Assembly (NCBI RefSeq): GCF_005298175.1 | Contig: NZ_SZYH01000001.1 | Coordinates: 2,232,001 to 2,296,000, forward strand | Origin: Marinobacter panjinensis | GTDB taxonomy: Bacteria; Pseudomonadota; Gammaproteobacteria; Pseudomonadales; Oleiphilaceae | DNA length: 64,000 nucleotides | Direction: 5' to 3' | Shown: positions 24,922 to 34,198 of the stretch, piece after piece | How positions within the stretch are numbered: position 1 is the first letter of the stretch | How the letters are laid out: every line of letters starts with the position of its first letter | Translations under genes and position numbers: made by a program | Notes under the pieces: model-generated | Database searches by the model: none | Told to the model about the DNA's origin: nothing | The model's input: the letters and a program-made list of their open reading frames with translations, nothing else

Positions 24922-25905
24922 TCAACGGCGCCGTTTGAGTGACCGGTTGATAACAATCGTTTCCGGCTCGTTGTGGCCCGAGATCGCGGCCAGCGCCCGG
25001 TCCAGCGTCGCTTCGGCAATGGCCTCATGTTTTTGTGGTAACGAGTGAACCCTGACCGGCAGGAAATCCAGCAACCGGTCATCTCCGAAGGTAGCCATTC
25101 GAAGCGACTCCGGCAAGCCGCCCGGCTGTTCCAGAAGAACGTCGAGGACCCCCTGCAACAGCGTGTAAGAGGCGGTGATCAGTGCATCCGGCAGACCCTG
25201 TTCTGCGAGCACCTGCCGCATCAGTCCGGCGCCGGAGGCCCGGTCGTAGTGATCGCCGCTGTAGACCGACCATGTTCCACTGCGGCTTCGCGCCACGTCT
25301 TCAAAGCCCTCGCGGCGCTCACCGGTCATCGCCAGAGCTGGCACGGCATCGAGCCAGACCACTGATCCGGTCCCTGGCTCCAGCACGGAACGGGTCAGTA
25401 CAGCGGCGCCTTTGCGATTGTCACTGACAACGCAGTTGATCACACCGGGCGACTGGGCCCGGTCCACCGCAATCACCGGCAAGTCATCCTGCTGTAGCTG
25501 CTGATAGAAAGGATCATCGGGGGCCAGGGCGCTGGCGACGATAAGGGCGTCGCACCGTCTTGCCCTCAGGGAACGTGCCAACTCTTTCTCGGTATCCGGA
25601 TCGTCCCCGGAGCCGGCGATCAACAACTGGTACCCCCGGGCGCGGGCGCCCTGCTCCAGAAGCTTGGCGAGACGGGCATAACTGGCGTTTTCCAGGTCCG
25701 GCAGGATAAAACCGAGGGTGCGACTTGCGCCACCACGAAGGGCAGCAGCCTGGGTATCAATCTGGAAATGATTGTTCCGGGCCACCTCCAGCACCTTGTC
25801 GATGGTTTGCTGCTTGATTCTGCGCACCGGCCCCTGGCCATTGATGACATAGCTGGCCGTGGTACGGGATACCCCGGCCAGGCGGGCAAGTTCTGCAAGG
25901 GTCAT
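24922..25905 (-). CDS. cra: LacI-family fructose repressor, Cra/FruR-like
   Basis: A 327-residue regulator. The N-terminal helix-turn-helix MTLAELARLAGVSRTTASYVING and hinge are followed by a periplasmic-binding-like effector domain (TLGFILPDLENASYARLAK). It is divergent from the fructose PTS operon, with an operator-like palindrome between them, the standard FruR arrangement in pseudomonads. Cra is released from DNA by fructose 1-phosphate, the product of the PTS encoded next door. AGGAGG precedes the ATG. Whether it also controls central carbon genes, as in E. coli, cannot be told here. Confidence 0.88.
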   Translation of the reverse strand: MTLAELARLAGVSRTTASYVINGQGPVRRIKQQTIDKVLEVARNNHFQIDTQAAALRGGASRTLGFILPDLENASYARLAKLLEQGARARGYQLLIAGSGDDPDTEKELARSLRARRCDALIVASALAPDDPFYQQLQQDDLPVIAVDRAQSPGVINCVVSDNRKGAAVLTRSVLEPGTGSVVWLDAVPALAMTGERREGFEDVARSRSGTWSVYSGDHYDRASGAGLMRQVLAEQGLPDALITASYTLLQGVLDVLLEQPGGLPESLRMATFGDDRLLDFLPVRVHSLPQKHEAIAEATLDRALAAISGHNEPETIVINRSLKRRR

Positions 25906-25975
25906 GGGGCCAATTCCTCCTGGTCACAGATTGCTTGATTTCTGATCAGATCTGTTTCATGATTCATTCTATGTT

Positions 25976-25993
25976 TGCTGACACGATTCAGCA
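25976..25993. promoter_or_regulatory. Cra/FruR operator
   Basis: TGCTGACACGATTCAGCA has arms TGCTGA and TCAGCA and closely resembles the FruR/Cra site (GCTGAAACGTTTCA in E. coli). It lies between the repressor gene and fruB, about 80 bases before the fruB start. A second, looser copy (TGTTTCATGATTCA) is found at about 25952-25965. Confidence 0.7.
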
Positions 25994-26073
25994 ACCCGGA
26001 TTTTACTGGCAGTGGCAGACATCGAGCGCCCATGCCAGCACTACACCACAACAACAAGGCGAGGCTAACCCCC

Positions 26074-28902
26074 ATGCTGACGCTCACAGCCAACGATATC
26101 CGCCTGGGCTGCACGGCAACCGACTGGCAGGATGCCCTGAAACAGGCAAGCCTGGACCTGCAGGACACAGGCCGCACGACACCCGACTACCATGCCGGCA
26201 TGCTGGCAAGGGAGCAACAGTCTTCAACGGTGCTCGGCAACGGCATCGCCATTCCCCACGGCACTCCGGAAAGTCGCGACGCGGTCATCAGTACCGGTAT
26301 CCGGGTGCTGCAGTTTCCCGGCGGGATCACCTGGCACGACAACGCCACCGTGTATGTGCTGGTCGCCATTGCAGCCCAGTCTGACGAGCATCTGGACATA
26401 TTGCGTCACCTGACCCGCGTGCTGGACAAACCGGGCCTTTCCCGCAAGCTTGCCGAAGCCGACGACACCGCCGCTTTGACAACCCTGTTGTCCCGGGAGC
26501 CGGTGGTACCGAAATGCGACGCGCAGACTTTGTGCCTGGGTGTGAACACCCACGCCACCAGCGAACTCGCCATGAGTGCCGCGGCCAGGCTCCAGGGCCT
26601 TGGCTGCGTAGACTCTGCCTTCATGAAAGAGATCGTCAGCCAGCCACCGGTGGGTCTTGGCCAGGGTTTCTGGCTGGTTCACCACAGCATCGGCAGCCAC
26701 CGCCCGGCGCTGGCGCTGGCAACCCCCAAAGAGGCCACCGACGAACTCGCGGGCGTTTTCTGCCTCGCCGGCCAGGGCGACGATTGCCGGGAATTGCTGG
26801 AGCGTATCGATAACTTTCTGGCCCAGAACACCGCCCTGGAAAGCCACTCCGTGGACGCCGTGCTTTCACGGCTTTCCGGCGAGCAGGCCAATGCAGTCAG
26901 TGAGCGGGTCAGGCTCCTGAACACCCATGGCCTTCACGCCCGACCCGCCAAACAACTGGTCCAGGAAGCTCGCCTGCACAACGCCGATATTCGTATCCGC
27001 CTGGAAGAAGGCGACGGCAATTCCGTTTCCGCCATCAGCCTCACGCGCATTATCGGCCTCGGCGCACGTCGTGGTCAGACCCTGGTGATCTCTGCCACCG
27101 GCGATGAGGCAGAACAGGCCGTAAAAGCCGTTTGTGAGGCCGTGACCGACGGGCTCGGTGAGACAGTATCCCCACTGCGACATCAGGAAAGCCGGCCGGA
27201 AACGTCAGAGCCAGAACCGCAACCGCTGACTGATGACGAGGCCCTGAGAGCCGTCGCAGCCTCACCGGGCCTGGCTCTGGCTCCTGCCTTCGTGATGCGC
27301 CAGCCCACCCTGGATTATTCCGCAACCGCCAGCGATGCCGGTGAACAGACCGGTCGCCTTGGCCGTGCTATCGACGAAGCCGATGGGCAACTGCGTACAT
27401 TGATTCGCCAGGCCGAAGGCGGTGAAGTTGCGCCGATCCTGTCCGTGCACGTGGAAATGCTGCAGGACGACGATCTCTATCAGGCTGCCCTGGAAGCCAT
27501 CAACGAAGGCGCCTCCGCCGAAGCCGGCTGGTGGCAGGCCATTGACACCGCGGCACGGGCCCAGGAAGCGCTGTCAGACCGTCTGCTTGCCGAACGCGCA
27601 GCGGACCTGCGGGATGTCGGCCGCCGCGTACTGGCAAATCTCTGCGGTGTTGCCATGCCCACGCCGCCGGACGAGCCCTATGTGTTAGTGGCAGATGATC
27701 TTGGCCCCTCCGATGTGGCCAGGCTGGATACCCAGCGGGTTCGCGGACTGGTTACGGCCCGTGGCGGCGCCACCTCACACAGTGCAATCCTGGCCCGCGC
27801 GTTGGGCCTGCCAGCGGTAGTCGGTGCCGGCAATCGCATTCTGACCATCGCCAACGGCACCGACCTGGTGGTTGACGGCGAGCGAGGCTGCCTGGTGCCC
27901 AATCCCGGCCGCGAGCGCCGTGAACGGATCAACCGCCGCCTGGATCAGCTCACCCGCTTGCAGGCACGGGCTCACGAATGCCGGAACGAGCCCGCCACCA
28001 CAACCGATGGCCACACCATCGACGTGTGTGCCAACCTGGGCAACACCGCTCACACCCCGGATGCCGTGGATCGGGGCGCCGATGGTATTGGCCTGCTGCG
28101 CACCGAGTTCATTTTCATGGAGCATCCGGAAGCACCTGACCTGGACACCCAGGTGAAGGAATACCGTCACGCTTTCGATGCCCTCAACGGCCTGCCACTG
28201 GTGGCGCGCACCCTCGATGTGGGTGGTGACAAGCCGCTGGATTACTGGCCCCTGCCCCACGAGGACAACCCCTTTCTGGGACTGCGGGGCATTCGCCTGT
28301 CGCTGACCCGACCGGAGATCCTGGAAACCCAGATCCGCGCTCTGTTGACTGCCGCCGATAACCGCCCGCTGCGAATCATGTTTCCCATGGTCAAGGATCT
28401 CGAGGAGTTCCGCGCCGCCAAGGCCATCGTCGAGCGGGTCCGTGCCGAAATCCCCTGCCAGGGCCTGCAGGTGGGCGTGATGATCGAGATTCCTTCCTGT
28501 GCCCTGCTGGCCCATACCCTGGCGCCGGAAGTGGACTTCTTTTCCGTGGGCACCAACGACCTGACCCAGTACACCCTGGCTATTGACCGTGGCCATGGTC
28601 AGCTGTCAGCGCAATCCGATGGCCTGCATCCCTCGGTACTGCAACTGATCCGCATGACGGTGGAAGCCGCCCACGCCCACCAACGCTGGGTGGGAGTCTG
28701 CGGTGAGCTGGCTTCGGACCCACAGGCCATTCCGGTACTGCTGGGCCTGGACGTGGACGAACTGTCGGTCACCAGCCGGCGGGTGCCGCTGGTGAAGGCG
28801 TGTATTCGCGGATTGAGCCGGGAACATGCACGAGGCCAGGCGAAGCTGGCCCTGGGCAAAGCCACCGCAGCCGAGGTGCGCGACGCCCTGGAGGCCATGT
28901 AA
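26074..28902 (+). CDS. fruB: Fused fructose PTS EIIA-HPr-Enzyme I protein
   Basis: The start is taken at 26074 (942 residues). The earlier ATG at 25975 overlaps the Cra operator, and the residues it adds show no domain. The EIIA(Fru) domain comes first, with active His62 in IPHGTPESRDAV. HPr follows, with His288 in GLHARPAKQL. Enzyme I is from about residue 390, with His569 in GGATSHSAILARAL and the PEP-binding motifs LRTEFIFM, GVMIEIP and GTNDLTQYTLAIDRGHG. The single polypeptide passes phosphate from PEP through EI and HPr to EIIA and on to FruA. The stop overlaps the fruK start (TAATG), so the two are translationally coupled. Confidence 0.95.
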   Translation: MLTLTANDIRLGCTATDWQDALKQASLDLQDTGRTTPDYHAGMLAREQQSSTVLGNGIAIPHGTPESRDAVISTGIRVLQFPGGITWHDNATVYVLVAIAAQSDEHLDILRHLTRVLDKPGLSRKLAEADDTAALTTLLSREPVVPKCDAQTLCLGVNTHATSELAMSAAARLQGLGCVDSAFMKEIVSQPPVGLGQGFWLVHHSIGSHRPALALATPKEATDELAGVFCLAGQGDDCRELLERIDNFLAQNTALESHSVDAVLSRLSGEQANAVSERVRLLNTHGLHARPAKQLVQEARLHNADIRIRLEEGDGNSVSAISLTRIIGLGARRGQTLVISATGDEAEQAVKAVCEAVTDGLGETVSPLRHQESRPETSEPEPQPLTDDEALRAVAASPGLALAPAFVMRQPTLDYSATASDAGEQTGRLGRAIDEADGQLRTLIRQAEGGEVAPILSVHVEMLQDDDLYQAALEAINEGASAEAGWWQAIDTAARAQEALSDRLLAERAADLRDVGRRVLANLCGVAMPTPPDEPYVLVADDLGPSDVARLDTQRVRGLVTARGGATSHSAILARALGLPAVVGAGNRILTIANGTDLVVDGERGCLVPNPGRERRERINRRLDQLTRLQARAHECRNEPATTTDGHTIDVCANLGNTAHTPDAVDRGADGIGLLRTEFIFMEHPEAPDLDTQVKEYRHAFDALNGLPLVARTLDVGGDKPLDYWPLPHEDNPFLGLRGIRLSLTRPEILETQIRALLTAADNRPLRIMFPMVKDLEEFRAAKAIVERVRAEIPCQGLQVGVMIEIPSCALLAHTLAPEVDFFSVGTNDLTQYTLAIDRGHGQLSAQSDGLHPSVLQLIRMTVEAAHAHQRWVGVCGELASDPQAIPVLLGLDVDELSVTSRRVPLVKACIRGLSREHARGQAKLALGKATAAEVRDALEAM

Positions 28903-29867
28903 TGGCCCGCGTCCTCACCATTACCCTGAATCCAGCGCTGGACCTGAACGTTGAAACCGGCATGGTGAATCTGGGCAGCGTGAACCGCTCGCGGACTTCC
29001 CGCCTGGATGCAGCCGGCAAAGGTATCAACCTGGCGCAGGTGTTGTCCCGACTCGGTCATACCGTGACGGTGTCCGGGCTGCTGGGAGAGATCAATGCGG
29101 CACCCTTCGAACGTCTTTTCAAATCGGAGCGTCTGAAAGACCGCTTTATCCGGGTGCCCGGTCAGAACCGCATCAATGTGAAGATTGCCGAAGACGGTGG
29201 CCGAGTGACTGACGTGAATGGCCCGGGACTTGTTGCCCCCTCTGGTTCGCTTGGCCATCTTGAAGCCGGTATTGGCGCACTGCCGGGTGAGTACGACGCT
29301 GTTGTCATTGCTGGCAGCCTGCCCGGAGGCTTCCTCCCCGACGCTCTCGCTGACCTGGTCATCCGCGTCCGCGCGGCCAACATTCCCGTTTGGCTGGATA
29401 CCAGCGGCCCAGCCCTGAAAGCCGGTCTTCTGGCCCTGCCTGACGGCATCAAGCCCAACGTGGATGAACTGGCCGAATGGGCCGGCCAACCACTGGACAG
29501 CCTTGAAGACATCGCCGAAGCAGCCCGTTCGCTTCAGGATAAGGGAATTGCCAATGTCGTGGTTTCCATGGGCGAGAAAGGCGTACTCTGGCTGTCCCCC
29601 CGGGGCAACTGGCGCGCCGCCCCACCACCCGTATCTGTGACCAGCACGGTCTGTGCCGGTGACACCCTGCTGGCCGGAATGATCCACGGCCTGCTCGAAC
29701 ATCACCCTTCCGAAGAGGTTCTGTCCGTGGCTACCGCACTCTCTGCCGAATGCGTCCGCCACGTGGGCGTCGGCGACCCGATGGCTGAGGACTTCACACA
29801 ACTGATCCAGCAAACCCGTGTCACCCCCTGGCGCGGGCACAACAACAATGGGGAAATGCCATTATGA
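28902..29867 (+). CDS. fruK: 1-phosphofructokinase
   Basis: A 321-residue PfkB-family sugar kinase. It starts VLTITLNPALDLN, with AAGKGINLAQVLSRLG in the substrate site and the C-terminal signature VTSTVCAGDTLLAGM holding the catalytic Asp. It converts fructose 1-phosphate made by the PTS to fructose 1,6-bisphosphate in the cytosol. The start overlaps the fruB stop and its own stop overlaps the fruA start (ATGA), giving the classic fruBKA operon with tight coupling. Confidence 0.95.
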   Translation: MARVLTITLNPALDLNVETGMVNLGSVNRSRTSRLDAAGKGINLAQVLSRLGHTVTVSGLLGEINAAPFERLFKSERLKDRFIRVPGQNRINVKIAEDGGRVTDVNGPGLVAPSGSLGHLEAGIGALPGEYDAVVIAGSLPGGFLPDALADLVIRVRAANIPVWLDTSGPALKAGLLALPDGIKPNVDELAEWAGQPLDSLEDIAEAARSLQDKGIANVVVSMGEKGVLWLSPRGNWRAAPPPVSVTSTVCAGDTLLAGMIHGLLEHHPSEEVLSVATALSAECVRHVGVGDPMAEDFTQLIQQTRVTPWRGHNNNGEMPL

Positions 29868-31603
29868 AACTGATCATCGTCACCGCCTGCCCCCAGGGCG
29901 TTGCCACCAGCTTCCTGGCCGCCCGGGCCCTGGAGCGGGCGGCACACCAGAAAGGCTGGGAAACCAGCACTGACATTCGCAATCCACAGCAACCGTCATC
30001 GGCATTGTCCGACGATGTCGTCGCGTCTGCAGACCTGGTGATTGCAGCCACAGGAACGCCAACGGACCTGAGCACCTACGTTGGCAAACGCCTCTATCAG
30101 ATCCCGGTAACGGCCGCACTGCCAGACCCGGCGGCAGTACTGGAGCAAGCAGAGAAACAGGCCGAGCCTTACCAGCCATCGGAGGCACCACCACCAGAAG
30201 CTGCTGCCACAGAGTCCGCCAGCAAACGCATTGTTGCGGTCACCGCCTGCCCCACCGGTGTCGCCCACACCTTTATGGCCGCTGAAGCCCTTACCGGCGC
30301 TGCCAAGGCAGCGGGCCACCAGATACGTGTGGAAACCCAGGGTTCCGTGGGCGCCCAGGACCCGCTGACGGCCGAGGAAATCGAGGCGGCAGATGTCGTG
30401 ATACTGGCCTGCGATATCGAAGTGGACCCTGGCCGCTTTGCCGGCAAACCCCTGTGGCGCACCTCAACGGGTAACGCCCTCAAGAGACCCGGGCCCACCA
30501 TTGACGAAGCGCTTGCCAATGCCACCGTCGAGGAGGGCCAGAAGAAAGCAGCGTCAGCGGGGGGCAGTGAGAAGCCCGGCCCTTACAAGCACCTGCTGAC
30601 CGGCGTTTCTTTCATGCTACCCATGGTGGTGGCGGGGGGACTGTTGATTGCCCTGTCGTTCGTTTTCGGCATCGATGCCTTCGAAGAAGAAGGTACTCTT
30701 GCAGCAGCGTTGATGCAGATAGGTGGCGGCACCGCCTTTCAGTTGATGATCCCTCTGCTGGCAGGCTACATTGCCTGGTCCATCGCCGACCGTCCTGGCC
30801 TGGCTCCGGGCATGATCGGTGGCTACCTGGCCGGGACTCTCGGAGCGGGTTTCCTGGGCGGCATCATTGCCGGCTTCCTGGCCGGTTACGTGGCCCGCTT
30901 CATCAGCCAGAAATTGCCGATGCCGGAGAGCATCGAATCCCTCAAGCCCATCCTGATCATCCCGCTGCTGGCCAGTCTGGTGACCGGCCTGGGCATGATT
31001 TACGTGATTGGTGAACCCGCTGCCGCCCTGATGAGCGGACTCACCAGTTTCCTTGAGGGCATGGGCACCACCAACGCGATACTCCTGGGGGGCATTCTCG
31101 GGGCCATGATGTGCTTTGATCTGGGCGGGCCGGTGAACAAGGCCGCCTACACCTTCGGAGTGGGCCTGTTGTCAGAAGGCAGCGGTGGTTCGGCCCCCAT
31201 GGCAGCGATCATGGCCGCGGGCATGGTGCCAGCCATCGGCATGGGTGTGGCCAGCTTTGTGGCCCGCGCCAAGTTCGCCGAGGCCGAGCGGCAGGCGGGG
31301 CGGGCCTCGTTCGTGTTAGGTCTGTGCTTTATCTCCGAGGGTGCAATCCCCTTCATGGCCAAGGACCCGCTACGGGTGATTCCAGTGTGCATGGTGGGTG
31401 GCGCTATCACCGGTGCGCTGTCGATGCTGTTCGCGGTCAAGCTGATGGCACCCCATGGCGGCCTGTTTGTCCTTGCCATTCCCAATGCCGTCAGCGCGGT
31501 CCTGCCCTATGTCGCCGCCATCGCCATTGGCTCGCTGGTGATCGGGTTCGGGTATGCCATGGTAAAAACCGGTAAGGCTGAAGTCGCTGCGACGACCTCC
31601 TGA
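29864..31603 (+). CDS. fruA: Fructose-specific PTS EIIB'BC component
   Basis: A 579-residue permease. Two IIB-type domains come first, with their P-loop cysteines at residue 9 (VTACPQGVATSF) and residue 129 (VTACPTGVAHTF). The second looks like the true phosphorylated IIB; the first is the diverged B' copy known from E. coli FruA, although here it keeps its Cys. The IIC membrane domain (about 240-570) includes FDLGGPVNKAAY, the conserved GGPVNK motif. It takes up fructose as fructose 1-phosphate. It ends the operon and is followed by a GC-rich hairpin. Confidence 0.95.
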   Translation: MKLIIVTACPQGVATSFLAARALERAAHQKGWETSTDIRNPQQPSSALSDDVVASADLVIAATGTPTDLSTYVGKRLYQIPVTAALPDPAAVLEQAEKQAEPYQPSEAPPPEAAATESASKRIVAVTACPTGVAHTFMAAEALTGAAKAAGHQIRVETQGSVGAQDPLTAEEIEAADVVILACDIEVDPGRFAGKPLWRTSTGNALKRPGPTIDEALANATVEEGQKKAASAGGSEKPGPYKHLLTGVSFMLPMVVAGGLLIALSFVFGIDAFEEEGTLAAALMQIGGGTAFQLMIPLLAGYIAWSIADRPGLAPGMIGGYLAGTLGAGFLGGIIAGFLAGYVARFISQKLPMPESIESLKPILIIPLLASLVTGLGMIYVIGEPAAALMSGLTSFLEGMGTTNAILLGGILGAMMCFDLGGPVNKAAYTFGVGLLSEGSGGSAPMAAIMAAGMVPAIGMGVASFVARAKFAEAERQAGRASFVLGLCFISEGAIPFMAKDPLRVIPVCMVGGAITGALSMLFAVKLMAPHGGLFVLAIPNAVSAVLPYVAAIAIGSLVIGFGYAMVKTGKAEVAATTS

Positions 31604-31615
31604 TCAGGCGACTTC

Positions 31616-31638
31616 CCGGGGGCGCTTGACGCCCCCGG
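31616..31638 (+). terminator. Hairpin after fruA
   Basis: CCGGGGGCG and CGCCCCCGG form a perfect 9-base stem around a 5-base loop just past the fruA stop. The T-run after it is short (CATTTGC), so it may stop transcription only partly. Confidence 0.55.
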
Positions 31639-31685
31639 CATTTGCGGCGATCGTGTCTGCCAGATCCACACACAAGGATGCCGTG

Positions 31686-32396
31686 ATGAAGCTTCTGCCT
31701 ACCCTGATACTCGCCATTGCCGCCATTATATCCGCCTCACTGATTGCCGATGGCCTGACCGGGCTGCGAACCGGCGACCGTTTTGTCACCGTCAAAGGTG
31801 TTGCAGAACGTGAGGTACAGGCGGACCTGGCATTGTGGCCGTTGCGCTTCGTGGTCACCGGCGACAGTCTGGATGAGGCCCGGGCGAAAGCCAGCGAAAG
31901 CCGCGAGAGCATCATGGCGTTTCTCAAACTTCAGGCCATTGATACCCAGACGGTGGAACTGCAGCGCCTGGATGTAACGGATACCCGCGCCAATCCGTAT
32001 CAGGGTGAGAACAACAGCCAGAAATTCATCATCAACCAGACCCTGATGGTGCGCAGTGACAACATCGACCGTATCCGCCAGGCCGCACAGTCTGTTGGTG
32101 AACTGGTGGATTCCGGCGTGATTCTGTCATCCGACTATGGCCCGAGCGGACCCACCTACCTGTTCAACAGACTGAACGACATAAAGCCGGAGATGATTGC
32201 AGAGGCAACGGCCGCCGCCCGTGAGGCCGCCGCACAATTCGCCAGGGACGCAAAAACCAGCCTGGGCGATTTGCGCCGGGCCAATCAGGGTGTGTTCCAG
32301 ATTCTCGCCAGGGACCAGGCACCTGGTATCAGCGAAGGGCAGCAGCCGGCCAAGACCGTCCGGGTGGTGACCACTGTCGAGTATTACCTTAACTGA
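31686..32396 (+). CDS. SIMPL (DUF541) domain periplasmic protein
   Basis: A 236-residue exported protein from the ATG at 31686 with AAGGA upstream. A signal peptide or anchor covers residues 4-22, followed by the SIMPL domain (VTVKGVAEREVQADLALWPLRFVVTGDSLDEA). The family (YggE, BP26) forms oligomeric rings in the periplasm or outer membrane and has been linked to oxidative stress, but its activity is not known. It lies after the fructose operon hairpin and probably has its own promoter. Confidence 0.85.
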   Translation: MKLLPTLILAIAAIISASLIADGLTGLRTGDRFVTVKGVAEREVQADLALWPLRFVVTGDSLDEARAKASESRESIMAFLKLQAIDTQTVELQRLDVTDTRANPYQGENNSQKFIINQTLMVRSDNIDRIRQAAQSVGELVDSGVILSSDYGPSGPTYLFNRLNDIKPEMIAEATAAAREAAAQFARDAKTSLGDLRRANQGVFQILARDQAPGISEGQQPAKTVRVVTTVEYYLN

Positions 32397-32413
32397 CCAC
32401 TGGCCAATCCGGT

Positions 32414-33502
32414 TTACTGGGTCTGCACCATTTCATCAGTCACCTGATACTCTCCGGCAAGCCACTTCAGGATTTCCAGTGCGGCCGGGTGATCGAAACG
32501 ACGATAACATTCGGTCATGGCCTGGAGTCGCTCACCGCTGATCCTTCCGAGCCCCGCATCCTGCAATACCAGAAGGTCGGCTGCTACCTGCCGCGCCAGT
32601 TCCTTACCCAACACCTCTTCAGCGGCGCGATGGAAAGCCTGGCCATATTGGTATCCCGGCCCCAGTTCGTAACTTCGGGCCAGGGTTATGGCGGGAATGG
32701 TGGTAAGGGTGGGCTGCAAAGCAGGGTTGATAGCATGGCCCGCAAGGTAATGGCAGTTGGCGGCGGACCTGCCGGTAAACGCACGCAGATGCAAATGGCG
32801 GGACATTCGATCGCCGTCATTCACCGGGTAGTTGTCCCAGAGTACCGGCTTGCGCCCCAGTGCCTCTGATACACGCTGCAGGTGTCCCGGCGATATCTCC
32901 CTGGAACAGACTTCTTCGCCCGTCCAGAACACCTGCACTGACGCATCCAGCGCGCTGCCCAAGTCCTCCAGGTAGCGGTCGGGACGCTGGCCAAATACCC
33001 TGTCCAGCACCGGGTCGTCAGAGTAATAGCTGGGGCAGACCGTCAGTTGATCGGCACCACTGCGCTCGGCCACCCAGTGAATGATATCCGCCTGGCGGGC
33101 AGCCAGGTCCGGCGTGTTGCTTTTCATGTCATCGAACAGGACGGCCAGTTCGCGGATGCCCAGTTGATCGAAAGCCGCCAGCTTTTCTGCCAGCGCCGCT
33201 TTGGCGGATTCATCAAAGTTATTGAAAACTTCAAACGGGCTCAGCCCGACACCAAACCGCACGCCCTGCTCACCGCAGAAACGGGCAAAATCAGCCAGTT
33301 CGCTGGCCACCGGCTCGGGATGGGGCTCACTCCAACGGCGGCGCAGAAAGGCATCGGCCTTGGGTGCATACCAGTAATTCCGGTATCCGTGCGGCGCCAG
33401 CGACCGCACGACCCGCCGTCGCTCCTCCCAGCTCCATAACGGACCATAAAAGCCTTCAATAATGCCCAGCGGGGGTTGTTCTGACATTGGCTTTTCCATC
33501 AT
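32414..33502 (-). CDS. GH84-like beta-N-acetylglucosaminidase domain protein
   Basis: A 362-residue TIM-barrel protein. GIIEGFYGPLWSWEER at the N terminus and AVLFDDMKSN near residue 140 are signatures of glycoside hydrolase family 84 (O-GlcNAcase and hyaluronidase type). The adjacent Asp-Asp is the catalytic pair for substrate-assisted removal of N-acetylglucosamine. There is no signal peptide, so it should act in the cytosol, and it lacks the extra binding domains of secreted GH84 enzymes. The start may be the ATG at 33502 or 33487; neither has a strong ribosome site. The natural substrate is unknown. Confidence 0.8.
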   Translation of the reverse strand: MMEKPMSEQPPLGIIEGFYGPLWSWEERRRVVRSLAPHGYRNYWYAPKADAFLRRRWSEPHPEPVASELADFARFCGEQGVRFGVGLSPFEVFNNFDESAKAALAEKLAAFDQLGIRELAVLFDDMKSNTPDLAARQADIIHWVAERSGADQLTVCPSYYSDDPVLDRVFGQRPDRYLEDLGSALDASVQVFWTGEEVCSREISPGHLQRVSEALGRKPVLWDNYPVNDGDRMSRHLHLRAFTGRSAANCHYLAGHAINPALQPTLTTIPAITLARSYELGPGYQYGQAFHRAAEEVLGKELARQVAADLLVLQDAGLGRISGERLQAMTECYRRFDHPAALEILKWLAGEYQVTDEMVQTQ

Positions 33503-33651
33503 TCAGGTGCAGAAACAGAGCAAGTATTGCAAAGATTGGCATACAAGCCGGCTTTGGCCATCGCACACTCACCCCATTGTTCGCTAAACTCGCCTGATAA
33601 GTGTGTCATTTATACCTCACCGAAATAATGTGCGACGAAGGAGCGCAGCGA

Positions 33652-34116
33652 ATGGACATAACAACGTTTGAAGATCTGATCATCTGGGCCCGCGAGCTTC
33701 ATACCAACCTTGCCCAATGTCTGTCGGAGTGCTCCCCCAAAAACCCGGACGAACGAGCCCAGGCGCTGCTGACCTACCTGGCCGGCCATGAATCCGAACT
33801 GGCGCGCATTACCGCCGAATTCGAGAAACAGGCGGACCCGAAGGCACTGAAGACAAGAGTCTACGATTACCTGAACAACGAACACAAACGCATCAAAGCA
33901 CACGAAAGCTGCGATGGTCATTACGCTAACCTCGACTTTGATGGCATCGAGCGGGAAGTATTCGCATTCCATGACCAGCTGATCGACCTGTACGACAGCC
34001 TGGCCGGCAAGGCAGAAATTCCGGAAGCGAAAGAACTGGTGGAATCGATGCGGGCGATGGAGGAACACGAAGCCAAGAGGCTGGCCGGTCAGATCGGCAG
34101 AATGAATGACCTCTGA
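33652..34116 (+). CDS. Helical protein of unknown function, possibly ferritin-like
   Basis: A 154-residue, entirely helical acidic protein, started at 33652 where AAGGAG stands nine bases upstream. Several Glu and His residues are spaced as in four-helix metal-binding bundles: GHESELARI, NNEHKRIKAHESCDGHY, AFHDQL and MEEHEAKRL. A ferritin- or hemerythrin-like fold is possible but not shown. I do not recognise the family. It lies alone between the GH84-like gene and the radical SAM gene. Confidence 0.6.
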   Translation: MDITTFEDLIIWARELHTNLAQCLSECSPKNPDERAQALLTYLAGHESELARITAEFEKQADPKALKTRVYDYLNNEHKRIKAHESCDGHYANLDFDGIEREVFAFHDQLIDLYDSLAGKAEIPEAKELVESMRAMEEHEAKRLAGQIGRMNDL

Positions 34117-34198
34117 GGCCTGCGGCCTGAGATAACGAAAGCTGGAAATTTTACAGAGCCAAGAGTACTGTATATTAAAACAGTATTCCGGATTCCGT

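Noticed and set aside
25975..26073. Upstream in-frame ATG extension of fruB
   Set aside because: It begins inside the Cra operator, adds residues with no domain similarity, and the ATG at 26074 gives the normal EIIA N terminus.
28599..29840. 413-codon open frame antisense to fruB and fruK
   Set aside because: It spans two well-supported genes on the opposite strand and shows no domain; it is a by-product of GC-rich codon use.
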